DNA from: Hyalella azteca
Lineage: Eukaryota; Arthropoda; Malacostraca; Amphipoda; Hyalellidae
Reading direction: 5' to 3'
NCBI RefSeq assembly: GCF_000764305.2
Contig: NW_025934994.1
Location: 186,001 to 250,000, forward strand
Length of the DNA: 64,000 nucleotides
A model generated the notes under the pieces. The model ran no database searches and was not told where the DNA came from. It saw only the letters and a program-made list of their open reading frames with translations. The translations under genes and the position numbers were made by a program. Positions 22,468 to 35,917 of this stretch are shown one piece after another; position 1 is the stretch's first letter, and each line of letters begins with the position of its first letter.

Positions 22468-22601
22468 CTTGGAGCTGGAAGTAAATGCTGGTCATGTTGG
22501 AGGTGCCGGGGTGAGGCAGCATCTGGATCTGGTAGACCTGGTCTGGTGCCACGTCTTCGATGATGAGACTGGTGCCACTTGGTACACGTGCTGCCACGTA
22601 C
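22468..22601 (-). CDS. FN3 C-terminal-half exon
   Basis: Exon of 134 bases. Acceptor ctacgttgcag|G, whose first base completes Lys with AA from the exon at 54356. Donor CTCCAAG|GTATAT, phase 1. It encodes YVAARVPSGTSLIIEDVAPD, QVYQIQMLPHPGTSN, MTSIYFQLQ. The pattern L.I.D..PDQ.Y.I...P is the E-F-G strand part of a fibronectin type III fold. NMT is an N-glycosylation sequon. Extracellular, directly upstream of the membrane-proximal stalk. Three candidate acceptors of similar sequence lie within 100 bp upstream (array 22597-22700); only the one used here keeps the frame. Confidence 0.88.
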
Positions 22602-22700
22602 CTGCAACGTAGCAATTATCAAGTCTACGTACCTGCAACATAATAAATTTCAAGTCCACCATTCTGCTATAAGGCAACACTCAAGTCCACATGTCTGCAA
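22597..22700. repeat. ~31-bp array made of acceptor-like units
   Basis: Plus strand units: cgtacctgcaacgtagcaat-tatcaagtct, then cgtacctgcaacataataaa-tttcaagtcc, then a diverged third. On the minus strand each unit ends ..ttgcag|gtacgt, so the true acceptor is repeated upstream as decoys (next one predicts an exon start at 22632 and a frameshift). Confidence 0.75.
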
Positions 22701-23284
22701 CTGTCCTGGCTAAATTACAAATGGTCACCTCATCTAGCCAGGCAGGAACAATGATAAGGAAAGTAGTTTAGTCATTCCGGGTTTACTTATTCTTCTTGTA
22801 AAACTGCGGGACAAATACCGCACATCAGAACAAATGAAAATACAAAACTGAATATTTATACCAAGTATACCAAGTAATTAAAGAACCAATATAAAATTAT
22901 CGCACAACTCCTGGCTAAAATAAATATGAACGTGAAAACAGATACAAATCACTAGTAACTTACGTGGATGGCTTGTGCCCTAGTCTTTAAACTCTATATT
23001 ATCAACGGAATTTAAGCTTACTTTACTCTGTCCAAAAGAAAGAAAACGAATTTAGTTCACACTGGAGAAATATACACTAACTACTATAACATGAACAAGG
23101 CAATATGACAATTATAGCAAATTGACCTAAAGATTAATTAAGCGGAAGCTTTCAGCGGAAGCTTAACTCCTAGGAACATCAAAACTGTAATGAATGGCAG
23201 GTGGCTGCGACCCCGAATACAGCTCCGCGCCGCGCCGTAAGGCTACAAACTAAAAGTATGTGTCGCACGCGTACTGGACGCGAC

Positions 23285-23410
23285 AGCAACATAGAAACTA
23301 TCAAGTCCACGTTCGTGCAACATAACAACTCTCAAGTTTATATATCTGCAAAAGTGAAACTGCAACTCTCACGTCCACATTTCTGAAACATAGCAACTCT
23401 AAAGTCTTTT
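23285..23410. repeat. Second block of the ~31-bp acceptor-like repeat
   Basis: Four degenerate units (caacatagaaactatcaagt, caacataacaactctcaagt, ...aactctcacgtccaca, aaacatagcaactctaaagt), ~600 bp upstream of the first block in gene direction. Confidence 0.65.
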
Positions 23411-23930
23411 TTTCCCAAAGTTTCTTGAATTTTTGCCTGGGAGACGCCAAATGAAGTAAATGCTTGCCTGAGTTTTTCTGTAGTTGTTGCAAATTAAAAC
23501 TACATTGCAATTACAGCATACGAATACCTTAAATTAATAATCCGAAAAATTATTGCGTCATATGGTCCAAATCCTGACACTCATTCCTACCCTTAGCACG
23601 ACATTCCTACCCATGCACAAGCCCTCCTGTAGTAGCACAGTAACTACAACTTTATTAATGATTAATGAGGTAATTACAGTCCAGAGTTTTCCCTTAATTG
23701 AACTCTATAGTAGCAGTAAGACGCTCCACAACCTCTTTGATTGTAGGAGTTGCGGTAACTTGACACAAACTTCCTTTATGAGGTCTGGTGTTGGTGGAAA
23801 CTGGTCTTATGTCTGCAGCATAACGAGCTATAGCAAAGCCCGTCTAAGTTATGTGATCTTTACAAACCTCGTACGATCAATTTTTTCATCTATTTCAGAT
23901 TAGGTATAAATATAGCATAGTGTAGGAAAA

Positions 23931-24078
23931 AATTACATCAGTACTCACTGCAGTGAGTGACAGAGAGCGGCATTTTCTCGTCCGTCCGTGAAGTCACGGA
24001 CGGACGGACATGAGTCGCGGACGGACATGACGAGCACAATAGCGTTTTTTTTTCATTAATGAGAAAATGCGCTAAAAA
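23931..24078 (+). mobile_element. GCGCATTTTCTC element, copy 4
   Basis: agtactcactgcagtgagtg, gacagagagcggcattttct (one extra g), GGAC-rich core, gacgagcacaatagcg, gagaaaatgcgctaaaaa. Confidence 0.85.
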
Positions 24079-25649
24079 CGAAGCACAGGAATATTGCTCA
24101 AAACATTTGAATTAGATGAAACCTAGAGCTTCTTTTAGAATTATTTTTACCTACGAAAACCTTAAGGACAAATTCGGCTGGTGGTGTGCCTTGTGCGCGC
24201 TCACTGCCGCCGCCCGCATAAATGGTGACTCTGGATAATTACTTTAAATTTTTGTTACTTGCTGTCAGGATTGTAATCTATAGAATTTAGATTTATGTAG
24301 CACTTTTACCAAGATAAATAACTATTTATTTTGTCGCGCCATACAACTCACGGAATTGAAAAAATAAAGCTCAAGTTCAGTTATTATCGCTCCCGTTGTT
24401 GATGTATCAAGCCAAATGATAATATAACCAAAATAGTGGGAATGGAGTCAAAATAAAAAAATATTTTAACGACGTTCTGGCTTTAAAAAATTATAAACGG
24501 CAATTCGATTCTTTCGTTTTATTTTTCGTCAACACACGAGTAAATGCCAACTGTTGTTGCCACCGGGAACTGAATTTTCAGTAGAGATGAATTTATTTGT
24601 TAGTTTTTAGTCTCGCTAATATGGTTGTCACTGGACGCCGCTGGTCGCAGCCATAAATAACTGCTTCGTGCTCGACGACAACTTTTAGAGTGCTTCAAAC
24701 TTTGGATTTTTTTATCATAAAAACGTGGTTAATCTAATACAGAGATAGGAGTATTGAAAATTTTAAAAATTATCTACCCGTATATCGTGTAGGTTTTTGC
24801 CCAATTAAGTGCAGGCAAATTATATTATGGATGAGCGATAGCAGACCGAAATGTATATGCTGTTATTAAACGTATCAATAAAAAAGTTATGAATTTCTGT
24901 CAAGGTAACCACGAGTATTTTGTATGTTGAATGGGACTGAATTAAAAGAAAGTAAGTTAACATTAGCAATGAGTGGCGAACTCAAAGATAGTTTAAACTG
25001 AATTTTCTATGATTAAACTGTATTGAATATAGAACACAATTTATAATTAAAGTATACATCAACTTTAACTAAACTGGATATTAAATTATAAGAAGTAATA
25101 TTTAATTACGATGGTATATTGTATAATCATTTTCATCAAAATATCAACGTTTAAATCTCAATTATATCCCGATTGCGTGTTAGGCATTATGGATTCTCGC
25201 TCACCGATCTTTATTTATTTTCCATCGGGCAGCGGATACTTTACATCAGATTTACTGCTAGCTGCGAAACTGAAGTCATTTACGTTCACGATAAAGTTTA
25301 TCTAATTCTAATATAATCTAGAAGGAATCCTCAATTCAAATCCCCTATTAGAATTCGAACAAAATCGATGAAATAAAACTGAAAATTGTACGGGAATAAT
25401 AAATATTTAGCAGTGTATGAACATTTTCCGGAAAACGTAGCAGATATGTTTAAAACAAACATGATAAATGAAAAATTTAGGAAAAAATTTTTTTGCTCCA
25501 TCTTAATGATGGCGCTTTGACGACACGTGTGACGATATCTTTGAGTCCTCGTACATATAAAAAAATACGGTAATGGTTTAATCATAAATCCAGAAAGTGA
25601 TATATAGGAATGATTATTTAGAATGATACATTGTTTTCCTTCAATACTC

Positions 25650-25826
25650 TTTTTAGCGCATTTGCTCATTTATGGAAAAAAGGCGCTGTTGCTCTCGTCA
25701 TGTCCGTCCGTCCGTCCGTCTGTCGGTCTGTGACTCCTCCTCATTGCCGAGTATCCATGATGCTTGGCAATGAGAAAATGCGCTCTCTGTCACTCACTGC
25801 AGTGAGTACTGAGTTATATTTTTTTA
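25650..25826 (-). mobile_element. GCGCATTTTCTC element, copy 5 (inverted)
   Basis: tttttagcgcatttgctcat, gtccgtccgtccgtccgtct, gagaaaatgcgctctctgtc, actcactgcagtgagt. Confidence 0.85.
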
Positions 25827-25944
25827 ACATGTCGGTTAAGATAAAATCATAATTGAAGGGGTAGGCGTTTGGATTGCTAAAGGTGGTCGATGTCGGCAAG
25901 TGCCGTCTAATGGCGGAAGTTGTGTGTAAAATTACTTAACACAG

Positions 25945-26335
25945 ATTTACTTCTATTACTAGCTACAAGCTTACTACCTTTAGCTTCAAGTTTACTATTA
26001 CTAATAGCATCGAATTCACTACTACTACTACTAGCTACAAGTTTACTACTACTACCACTGCAGCTACGAATTTACTACTACTAGCTTCAGGTTTACTACT
26101 ACTACTAGCGCCAATTTTATAACTACTTTAGCTACTAGCTATAAGTTTACTATTACTACTAAGTACTATCTCCGAATTTACTACTGCTACTACTACTACT
26201 ACTACTAACTTCAAGTTCATTACTACTACTAGCGCCAAATTTACAGCTACTACTAGTAGCTACAAGTTTACTACTACTAGCTTCACACTTATTACTACTT
26301 ATAGTTTCAAGTTTATTACTACTTCTAGCTACAAG
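25945..26335. repeat. (CTA)n-based compound repeat
   Basis: Runs of actacta alternate with agctacaagtttacta / agcttcaagtttactatt; a trinucleotide repeat with a superimposed ~35-45 bp order. Confidence 0.85.
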
Positions 26336-29300
26336 TGAGAGATCAGATCCTCAGCTGAAGGTATCGCCCAGAACGGGCTTGAAGCCATATAAAGATCCAC
26401 TGAGATCAGCCTTGGATCTCATTAGTAGGTGGGAGAAGACCGCGTTATTGGCTCGACTTCTGATTCGGACGCTTAGACGCGGTGTCTTTATTTCATTAAT
26501 CTTGTGCAATGTCGTACTGATTAATTGGAAAAGATGCTCGTCATGAAGCGGCAGAGATCGGTGGCAGGCCGAACCTCAGTTATGAGGCATCCCCAATTAC
26601 TTTAACTTTTCTGTCACTATTGTTTTTACTATTATGGAAACATTCTCGCTTTAGGGCTGCTTGGCTCGATTACTTGACGTTCTTCTAATATGATTCGCCC
26701 GCATTTGACATATGAATTGTTATTCCACAATAATTTTAAAATATGGACTATTGGGATGCATCTCGATGATCACAATTTCTCATTGAGGCACTCGAACTCT
26801 TAATTGAATAAAAAAAAAACAATATAATTTTATGCTGATTTTAATTTTTGCCTTCACAAATAGTCGGTGTTGGTGGGAACTGCTGTTGAGATTGAGCGGG
26901 AATAGCTAGGGAGATCCACTAAGGAGTATTAAATATTAGAATAATATTTAATACTCCGGAATCTCCACGTGTCTCGGGAAAAGTACGAAAATTCTGCGAG
27001 TATTGCTCTCCTCCGAGTGCTGGAGCAGCGGATCGACTTTTCTTCGTCATCCCGAGCGGAAAAATCGGACCTCAATGGACCCGAGACAGAGCATCGCGCA
27101 GTCATGAAGATGGAAGAGCAATGGCCTGGGGACATTAGTTATAGCGGCAGATGTGGTAGCTTATGACCTGCTTCCTCGAACTCCAATAAGAACGGCAAGA
27201 GCGACGATGCGATAAAACAAGCCAGATCAGGCTGATTTATTGATCATTCATTAATCAGATCATTAACAATTTTTTTGCGAGTGTGAACCAGCATATAGTG
27301 TGATCTTTTGGCACATGCCATATGTTAATACGTTTTCAATATATTGACTTTTAAAACATATTTCTCAATTAATTGACCTATAGTAATATTCGGTGAGCGC
27401 TTCTTAATACATCGCACTAATAAGTCCATAGCAAACGCAGGGGTCGAGCGTTCGTACAAATTGCTCCCTTCTACAGGTATAACTGCAGATATTTTCGGTT
27501 CACAGCAAAAAAGTGGTCTTGCAGACATACTTGACTCAATGCAAATCTAAGCCTATTGTTGCTCAAAATTCATATGGAATTGCACTAGCCATCATTTACA
27601 AGTATATACTATTCAAATAAAACGAGAGGGAATGAGTATTTAATGTTGCCGCTTCAAGAATCGTTGTAGGTTATTGTCGGTACGTCTTCTCACCCGCGAA
27701 AAGATGTAGATAGCTTCCTGTAGAATTTTTAATAGGGGAATGAATCTTGTATTTGGGAGATGGATGTGGTTTTTATACATTCATATTCATCGTAGACATT
27801 CAGAAAAAAGATATTTGATTTTTGTATCAAAGGCTCATTACTTCTTAATTTAATTATTGTATTGCTGGTTGATACAAAAAGCCCCAATTAAGTCTGTTGT
27901 CTTTGGACTTTTCTCAAATTTTTTGTATATTATTTCTATGACTATTTCTGGTTTCTGGATTCTCTTCAGTGAATCCAATCACTTCGAACGCACAATAATG
28001 AAGCATCCTTTACTTTAGAATCTTTTCTTATTCGGTAAATCGAAATTCTATACTAATTACTCCGTTCAAATTACATTTCTAATTGCAACTAGGAAAATCA
28101 ATTCACTTTCCATTTGCATATTAACTTGTAGCTTGCTGGATTAAGAGTGCTCCTTTGATGTATGACTTCCATTTGAGGGATTAGTTTGTTAATGCATAAG
28201 CAGTCCACAATTAATATACATTATATGGCGCCCATAACTAAATTTTGACATTGAATTTCAATGGTACCATCCTTGACATACATGAGAGTATACGTAAATT
28301 AAAAATGACACTATTGTGTTATTTGTATGATCGTTAATTTGATATACTAATCATCTAACATATGACTGACATTTTTGACACTTAGTCACAATAACGTCGC
28401 AGCACATGACTGCAAAAGCAGTAAATTTTCACCCCTCAAATACAAAGGACATCGACGCAGTGCTAGCCACTCTCCTTCAAAGACGCAGTTCGCTGAATAA
28501 TCATCCGAACACCAGGCCGTAGAATGCAATCAGCAAACCAAGTCAGGCAGAGATTTACGCAGGCAGTTCAGCATTTTCGATTCATGACTTGCCGAGGCAC
28601 TTCTCAGACAAAGATTCCTGCTGCCTGCTCAGCATTTCCAAGAAATGATCGAGTTTTCTTTCGGGTGGTAACGTGAGCTCGTATCCGTGGAACGAGAGTG
28701 TGGAAACGTGAATATGTTGAGTTTACAAGCAACCGTTGCATATTGCCTCGAGAAGAATGAAATCTTTCAAGTTATGATACTCGATTTTTAGGAAATTATT
28801 TTTCAACGATAACCGAAATTAGAAAATAAAATATATTTCACTTTATTGCGATTAGCTAACTAACTGATATCATTTGAATTTGTTGAGAATATTTTGGAAT
28901 TGTTATTAGTGATGCTGGCTCTTCGTTTCCGAAGCAGAGACTATAGTTGTTTTCTTTAGCTGCTTTTAGCGAAAACACGAAGCCAAACGAAAACATGATT
29001 TTGAGCTAGTGTCTAAGTGCTGCAAATTTCAGAATTTTTTCATATTAAGACCTTCTATTTTTCTTCCTTCATTCTTCTTGGCTCTCAGCTGGAATATTAT
29101 TTTGAATTTCATTGCGCCTTCACATTTTCTTATTGAAACCACGAACGACGCATTACGACAGTGTAAAAGAGCCTCATTATTATGAAAATTTAGAGGATTT
29201 GGAAAGATTTTCATATAGTTTTCTAAGGCTTTTAGGCATCGAATAATAGTTATTTTATTGGTACAGAACGGTATATCCTCGATGCCAAATCCATTCGCCA

Positions 29301-31503
29301 ATGAAATCGTTGAGCACAACAGCGCTTCAGTAAATGCCATTTTATTATATGTTATCATAAGGGTTTTTATTTGCAAAAAAGCATCGTTCTACGTTCGTTG
29401 TGGTTTAAAATCGGCTCAAGCTGTGATATACTGTATATTGTAAACTGTTTTTTTGCAGTTCATAAAAATACAACGCGTTTGCCCTCTGCGTTTTAAACCT
29501 GTTATTGAAGCTGTTCTGTGTTAGCTGAGCCGTGTGGAACACAAATATATATAAATGGAGCTCTAACTTGCACATTGCACTTCTAGCTACCAGAAACTCC
29601 AGACCAACTCCATTAATTCCACTCATCGTTCCAGTGACCCACAAAATTTGAACCTTTGTCTCTGGCGCCCCAAATATCCTGGGTCAATGGAGACCGCAGT
29701 TGGTAACTTAATACGAGGGGAAAAGTGGTTAGTTGTTTTAGAGCCTTTATGGACTCTGGATTGGATTGTTGACTAAATTTTAATGGAAAACTATTATAAT
29801 TCTAACTTAGGTTTTGAATTTCTATTAAGTTGTCTCTCAATATGATTCTTGATAGACTTTGATAAACTTGATATGATATGTTAAACTTGTCTCTTTGGTG
29901 ATTCTTGATAAATATGATAAACTTTGGTATTTTTGTTTCACATTTAAATACTTCTGACAGAGAACTTGTTTGTTTCTTTAACTCTAAAATGCTGTCACGA
30001 GAACACATAATATATTCTCTATGAGAAAATAATATTTATGATTTAACTTAAGGGAAATTGAAAGCGGAACACATGGTAAGGAAAGAACCTCAGAAAGCAA
30101 AATCTGGTAGAAAATTAAAAAAATAACTAAATACATAAATACTTACATACACGGAGAGTAGAAAAAAGTTCAAACAATGCAGTTGATAATTCAGCGTTGA
30201 AGTATTTGCACGAAAATTGTGAAAATGAGTGTAATTAAATTTTATTAACAAAGAAAAACAGTGAAATACATTATTTAGGCTTAAACAGGAATTTTTAAAT
30301 TAAACCAATAGTTATGCAAGTCCATTTTGCAATTTTATAACGAATATTTCATGTCTAAAGCATGCAAATGTAACGCTGATCAGACTAATTAATATAATAT
30401 TAATGAATATTGGCTTGAATGTAATTACTTAATAATTTAGCTTAATTTTAAATACTTTAAAATTAAGAACTTCATATTCTTCGACCCGTTTAGTATTCAG
30501 TCTTTAGAGTACATACAGTTTTCCGTCGCAATATCTGAATTTTAAATTGCACCTGGAAAACCAACAAGTTTATTAAGATCAAATCAAAGCTTTATTATTG
30601 AAGGGATGTGTTTGTCTATCCCCATCTGTGTTTACGTGTCGCTCGACCGCGAGGGGAGAGATTTTACTGTGAGTTTTAAGGCTCCAGGGAGAAGGAACAA
30701 TATTTTTCAGCTCTCTAAAAGAATTTTTCGACGAGCCGGAACCAAGTAAATTTGATGAGCGGAGCCTAGCATTCTGGAAAAAACAGTCACTCTATTTCTC
30801 CCTAACTTCGTTTTGTTGAAGAACTGTAACTACACATGCAATGAGGATGAATAAGTAAAGAATAGACTGTTTATACGCCTTAAAAGCTCGCATAGTTTCT
30901 CGAAACTGCGTTGTTTGTTGAAATGAAACTAAATAAATACTGTTAATATAATTTAATTCACGAAACTGAGTTTTTTTTTTCAAAACAAATATTCAAAAGA
31001 AGCAATGTGGTAAGTTACATTTCATGTCGCTTCTATGTCGTGCTTATATTTAGCGTTCAAAGTCATGCTGCTTGTGTCCATTCCACTGACTCGTGCATCC
31101 ATCATACAAAAATTACAGAGCGTGAATCCCTGAACAATTTATGCGCACAGTAAGATATTCTTTACTCTATATGCAGCAGAAGTTCCTCAGAAATGCATAG
31201 ATGATGTGATTTTAATTAATATGGAAACTAGACAGCAATAATTTTTCAGCAATTCACTGGTAAAATAAAATATTTATTATCTTATTTTTTGGCACAGAGT
31301 ACCAAGACAATAACAAAGAGTCTACGGCTAGAATACTCACCGAATATTAATCCTATTGTTTTATTTAAGCGGCGATATGGCAGTGAATTAGCGCCCTTTG
31401 GCAGCAAACTTTACTTAGGGTGAATGTATTGCGATCTCAGAGGACCATAAATTTGGCCATGGGCGCTCCAGATCAGCGGCAGAAAGTGAATAATTATTGT
31501 GGG

Positions 31504-31632
31504 CGCCGCCATGTTCTAGGCGAGATCAACAGGAGAGTGAGACGAGCAGCCGCCATGTTCGAGGCGAGATCAACAGGAGAGTGAGATGAGCAGCCGCCAT
31601 GTTCGAGGCGAGATCAACAGGAGAGTGAGATG
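31504..31632. repeat. 44-bp tandem repeat, ~3 copies
   Basis: Unit contains cgccatgttcgaggcgagat, caacaggagagtgaga and tgagcagc. GC-rich compared with its flanks. Confidence 0.9.
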
Positions 31633-33119
31633 ACTTGCACTGCAATTCATGATTTAAAATTAACTATTCATATAAGAAAAATCAAAAAAGGGGAAATTGA
31701 TCTGAAACTGACTTTTACAACGAGTCATTTGGAATTATATGAAAATATTAATTCTCATTTACCTTTGAATGAAAAACCTCTGAAGTTGAATTGATACTCT
31801 ATAAGAGCCATCAGAAGCCTTTAATCAATTTAATTTTTAATTTCTTCCCACAAAAGGTACATCAATAAACAACATGCCTCCTCATTAATATGCTCATTAG
31901 GTTTAGATCTAACGACTTAAAGATTTTAGGTGTTTAATAACATTTCTCGTACAGCCTCCCAATCACCATCATAGGCCAACAACAATCCATGATCAGCTGA
32001 AAATATTTCCCTCTTGATCTTAAAACCGAGGCTGTGTTGCGAGGCATGTGAGGTAAACAAGTGGGCTCCGATAATTGCGTTCTTCGATATAAATGTACAA
32101 ATAATGGCGGAAATGCTCCCATTTGTGTGCACAGCAAAACCTGGGCTTTTCTCTAACTCGGCGCTACACACGAGTATCTTTGGAAGACGCAGTAATCATG
32201 TAGAATTAATTGTGCGAAAAAGAATTCTTCGTTACTTCGTTTTAATGTAGTTTTTTGGTTCTGGGGGAAAAATTTTTCGAGGCACTAAATTTTTTCTAAA
32301 CGAAAACACACATACACAAAACCTTTCTCCCATGAGTTCGATCCTGCGTGTGAGTTGAGTTCGCGAGGGTTTGATCCTACTTTCTTACTTATACTCGTAG
32401 GAGTCTGAAATGTTTGCTGCGTAGTGAGCAAAGGAAATGAATTCCTAGAGCGCTTTCAGGGTTTGAATAAAGCCCGATACATTGGGGAGAAGTTTTTCCA
32501 CAGCAGTGATCGGAAATCACCAAAACTGAATGGATTCAGCACGTATTTCGAAACTCGGATATTGCTGATCCGATGCGTGGCGTCAGTCGAGCCAATTGGA
32601 AGAAACTGTGCACGAAGAAAATTCAGCGTGTTGTTTTTTCAACGAAAAATAAGAACATAAAATTCAGTTTTTGTTAGGAATATTGCTATATTCATGCAAT
32701 TTCTTGTTCAAGTTCGGAATTTGATTGATTATACATGTATGTGTTATTTAGAGTTGTACATTTAGACGAGGAAATATTTTGCAAAATAATACGAATTTAT
32801 GGCGATATAATTAGCAGCTTTACAATTCGCTTATGCTGGCTATTGATCGCGAATCTCGCTTTAAATTTAAGTACCTACTCTTTTTAATTATTATTTAGCC
32901 GAGTATAACAATCGTATTTATCTTGTTCGAGCCGTGGCTGCAGATCTTGCCGTTTCAAATGGGAAGTTACGTATAATAATAATTAAGTTAAGGGGATAAT
33001 ATTAATAATAACAGCGAGCGTTTGTTGTGGTGGCGGCGTACATGGCCGCCCCTATGCTAAGGAAAATGAGAGAGATTTAACTAAACAGCAATGCACTTCT
33101 TGGCTTATGCTTTGGCTTA

Positions 33120-33218
33120 TGCAGGTCATACGGACCCAGTTTGGTGCGGTAAAATGGCTCATCAGTGATACATATGCAGAAAGAGTTTCACTATTTGTAC
33201 ACTATGAACCATTCATTT
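33120..33218 (+). mobile_element. GGTCATATTGT element, short copy
   Basis: aggtcatacggacccagttt ... gtaaaatggctcatcagtga ... tttcactatttgtacactatgaacc. Inverted ends recognisable but diverged. Confidence 0.5.
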
Positions 33219-33898
33219 TTTAGTGTAAAAATGTGTCCAGCACCGCCGTGAAATTCAGCTTCGTCGTTAAAATAAACTTGGATGGAATTTAGGTTTCATT
33301 TCGCATTTACGTCTACGTCTTGGAATACAAAGTTCTTGACTAAAGTTCTTTTAATTCATTTTTTAAATTATTTAAACGACGTAGTTAATTAGTGCACCAA
33401 AAGTATACGTTATTTGTATACTGGCTATTTGATGTACCGGACTTCATAAATGTAACAATAATAATTTGTAATCTAGATCACAAATCCTGCTTCAAATTGT
33501 TCATGTGCAACGATACATTAAATATACTAAATAAATCGTATAATTATCAAATTTACACAATGCTAAGATCACATATTGATGCAACATATAAAAATAAGGA
33601 GAAAGGCAACCCCAGTATCCCCTGCAGCTCCCAACATGACCATCAAAATTTAGCCATGAACCTAAGTTAGTTTGCGTTATGACGCCCACGCCCGAAAAAG
33701 TCCACGGAGGCGTTGAGATCTGTTTGACTGCTCCATGCAAACACGTCAGCGCAATGAAAACAGATGCGGTAACAAATAAGGTTAAGTGAACTCCATTGTT
33801 TCGGGCTTTCCTACTCGAGGTGCGATCAATAAGGCGTGTTTGCGATGAGTCAAGAACGTCTGGCACAGCAAGGAAATTTGTACACTAAGAAACTTAAA

Positions 33899-34045
33899 CA
33901 GGGTCGTATTGTTCAAATATATAAATAGTGACACACTTTTTCTATTAATTTAGAATAAGTATTTTTGCAGGGTAAAACTGGTTCATTATGACCTACACAC
34001 GAGCAGAAAATGCATCACTTTTTGGAAAAAGTCTTTCTATTTTCT
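33899..34045 (+). mobile_element. GGTCATATTGT element
   Basis: gggtcgtattgttcaaatat, gtgacacactttttctatta, tttttgcagggtaaaactgg, gacctacacacgagcagaaa, tgcatcactttttgg. Most complete left half of the family in this window. Confidence 0.6.
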
Positions 34046-35106
34046 GAGAGTCATAGAAGCATGAGAAATTTCATCCAGAAAAATGGTAAAAATTTGTCCA
34101 AATAGTGATGCATATCATCATAAGTTATTTGAGTGTAGGGGCACAAGGGTACTTCAATCAGTGGGCGCCATTGCTGAGCCATGCAATGTTCCTCTTCTGA
34201 GAAAATGTTCTTTTCTGAACAATAAATGCGATTTTGAAATAATTTAGTGAAGAGGAGATTAGAATTGCTATTGAGTCCTTATATGAAAGTTAATTTTATA
34301 AAGTTGCGAATCATATTATTATGTTTAGTGATGTTATTCGGGGTAGGAAATCGTTAAGGTTGTATATGCAAAGATTTTAGTTTTTGAATCAGTGTAAAAA
34401 TTTTTTTAAGTTTCTAAAGATTTTAAGGGAATTTTTAGTACAATCAAATAGTCTCTTTAAACTGCATTTTTGCCCAGCAAAGTCAGTATTTTTGGATCTG
34501 AATGTTTAATTAGAGATAGCCAATAAGTCATTAGTTAATTCAAGATTAGTCAGCTTTCAAATACCTGAGTTTTCAAGCACAGCTTTCACCTCGAGTTTCG
34601 TGCTTCTTTGCATAAAATTTCATCGCATAAAATTACTTCACGTACTAACAGAATTACGCAAAATTGCAAGATTATGACACGAAGTTTCCAAAAGCAGGTC
34701 CTATCTTGGCCTGACAGAAACGACAAGTTATATTTCGTCAATCCTATTGACAATATTTTCTCTAGGAAGTAGGTTTGGTGGAATTATCGTTAGAGATAAG
34801 ATGAGAAAATCCTTCAGTAAGCTCGGCAAAGTTGAAGACAGATAAGTTGAAGAAAAATAGATGTCGTGGTTGAGGCTTCCGGATTTTGTTTTCAGGATTA
34901 TGATTTGGAGATGTAATTAATGTATTAGAAATTAATCCTGAGCTAATCTCCATGCGGAGTTGGGTGATAATCATTGTTGATGATTACTTTATGATCTTAT
35001 ATATTTATGATTGTAACGAATATGATTTTACTTGGTGGAATGTGTACCGGAGTACAAACTTTAAAAAAAGAACGAATGAGCTAAATAACGATCTTTTTTT
35101 ATTAAT

Positions 35107-35620
35107 TCAATGTTTATAATATATACTGTAATAGATAAGTAATTATTTTTAAGTTGGTAAGGTAAACTAAATCTCTCACATGTTACCTTAACATGCTTTC
35201 CATATTAATTATATGTTATAATAAATACTGTAGTAGAAAAGTAGTTATTTTATGCTGGTGTGTTAAACTAAATATTTTATACGTTACCTTAACATGTTTT
35301 CCATATTAATTATATGTTTATAATTAATACTGTAGTGGAAAAGTAGTTATTTTATGCTGGTAAGTTAAATTAAATATTTTATACGTTACGTTAACATGTT
35401 TTCCATATTAATTATATGTTGGCAAGTAATTGTAGTTGGCAAGTAATTATTTTTATGTTAGTAAGGTAAACTAAATCTTTTATGCGTTACCCTAACATGT
35501 TTTCCATATTAATTATATGTTTATAAAAAATACTGTAGTAGACGTGTAATTATTTTTATGCTGGTAAGGTAAACTAAATATTTCACATGTTACCTTAACA
35601 TGTTTTCCAGGTTATCACAA
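35107..35620. repeat. ~102-bp tandem repeat, 5 copies
   Basis: Each unit ends ttaccttaacatgttttcca followed by tattaattatatg; aacatg occurs at about 35190, 35291, 35393, 35494 and 35597, giving a period of 101-103. Confidence 0.92.
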
Positions 35621-35917
35621 AGACTTGGCGCAGGTTCTATTCAGCGATCCGATTGCAGTAATCGGATTGCAGTAGCGAGGCGCAGGCTAAAAAAATCATG
35701 GAATTTGCCGCCGGCTCTGGAGATTTACACTCATAAATTTACCGGAAATTTGTCCAGGATAATGAAGCCGTCGAAGCGAGTTTAAGTCAATAAGGATAAT
35801 TTCATGGCAGCTGATAATGTTGAAGATTTAATAGAAGTAGGGAAATATTTAATGAATTAAAAATGGAATTTACGTGACAGCGCCGGGATTAAAGTAAATT
35901 GACTTGGAGGCTTGTCC

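Noticed and set aside
23553..23903. 116-codon plus ORF
   Set aside because: Ser/Thr/Leu-rich reading without domain signature; it starts in GGTCATATTGT-like text and lies antisense in an intron.
26929..27166. Overlapping ORFs on both strands in a GC-richer patch
   Set aside because: Open on both strands because of base composition; no splice or domain evidence.
33501..33866. 121-codon minus ORF in the giant intron
   Set aside because: Contains a hydrophobic patch but no recognisable family; the exons on both sides already join in phase without it.
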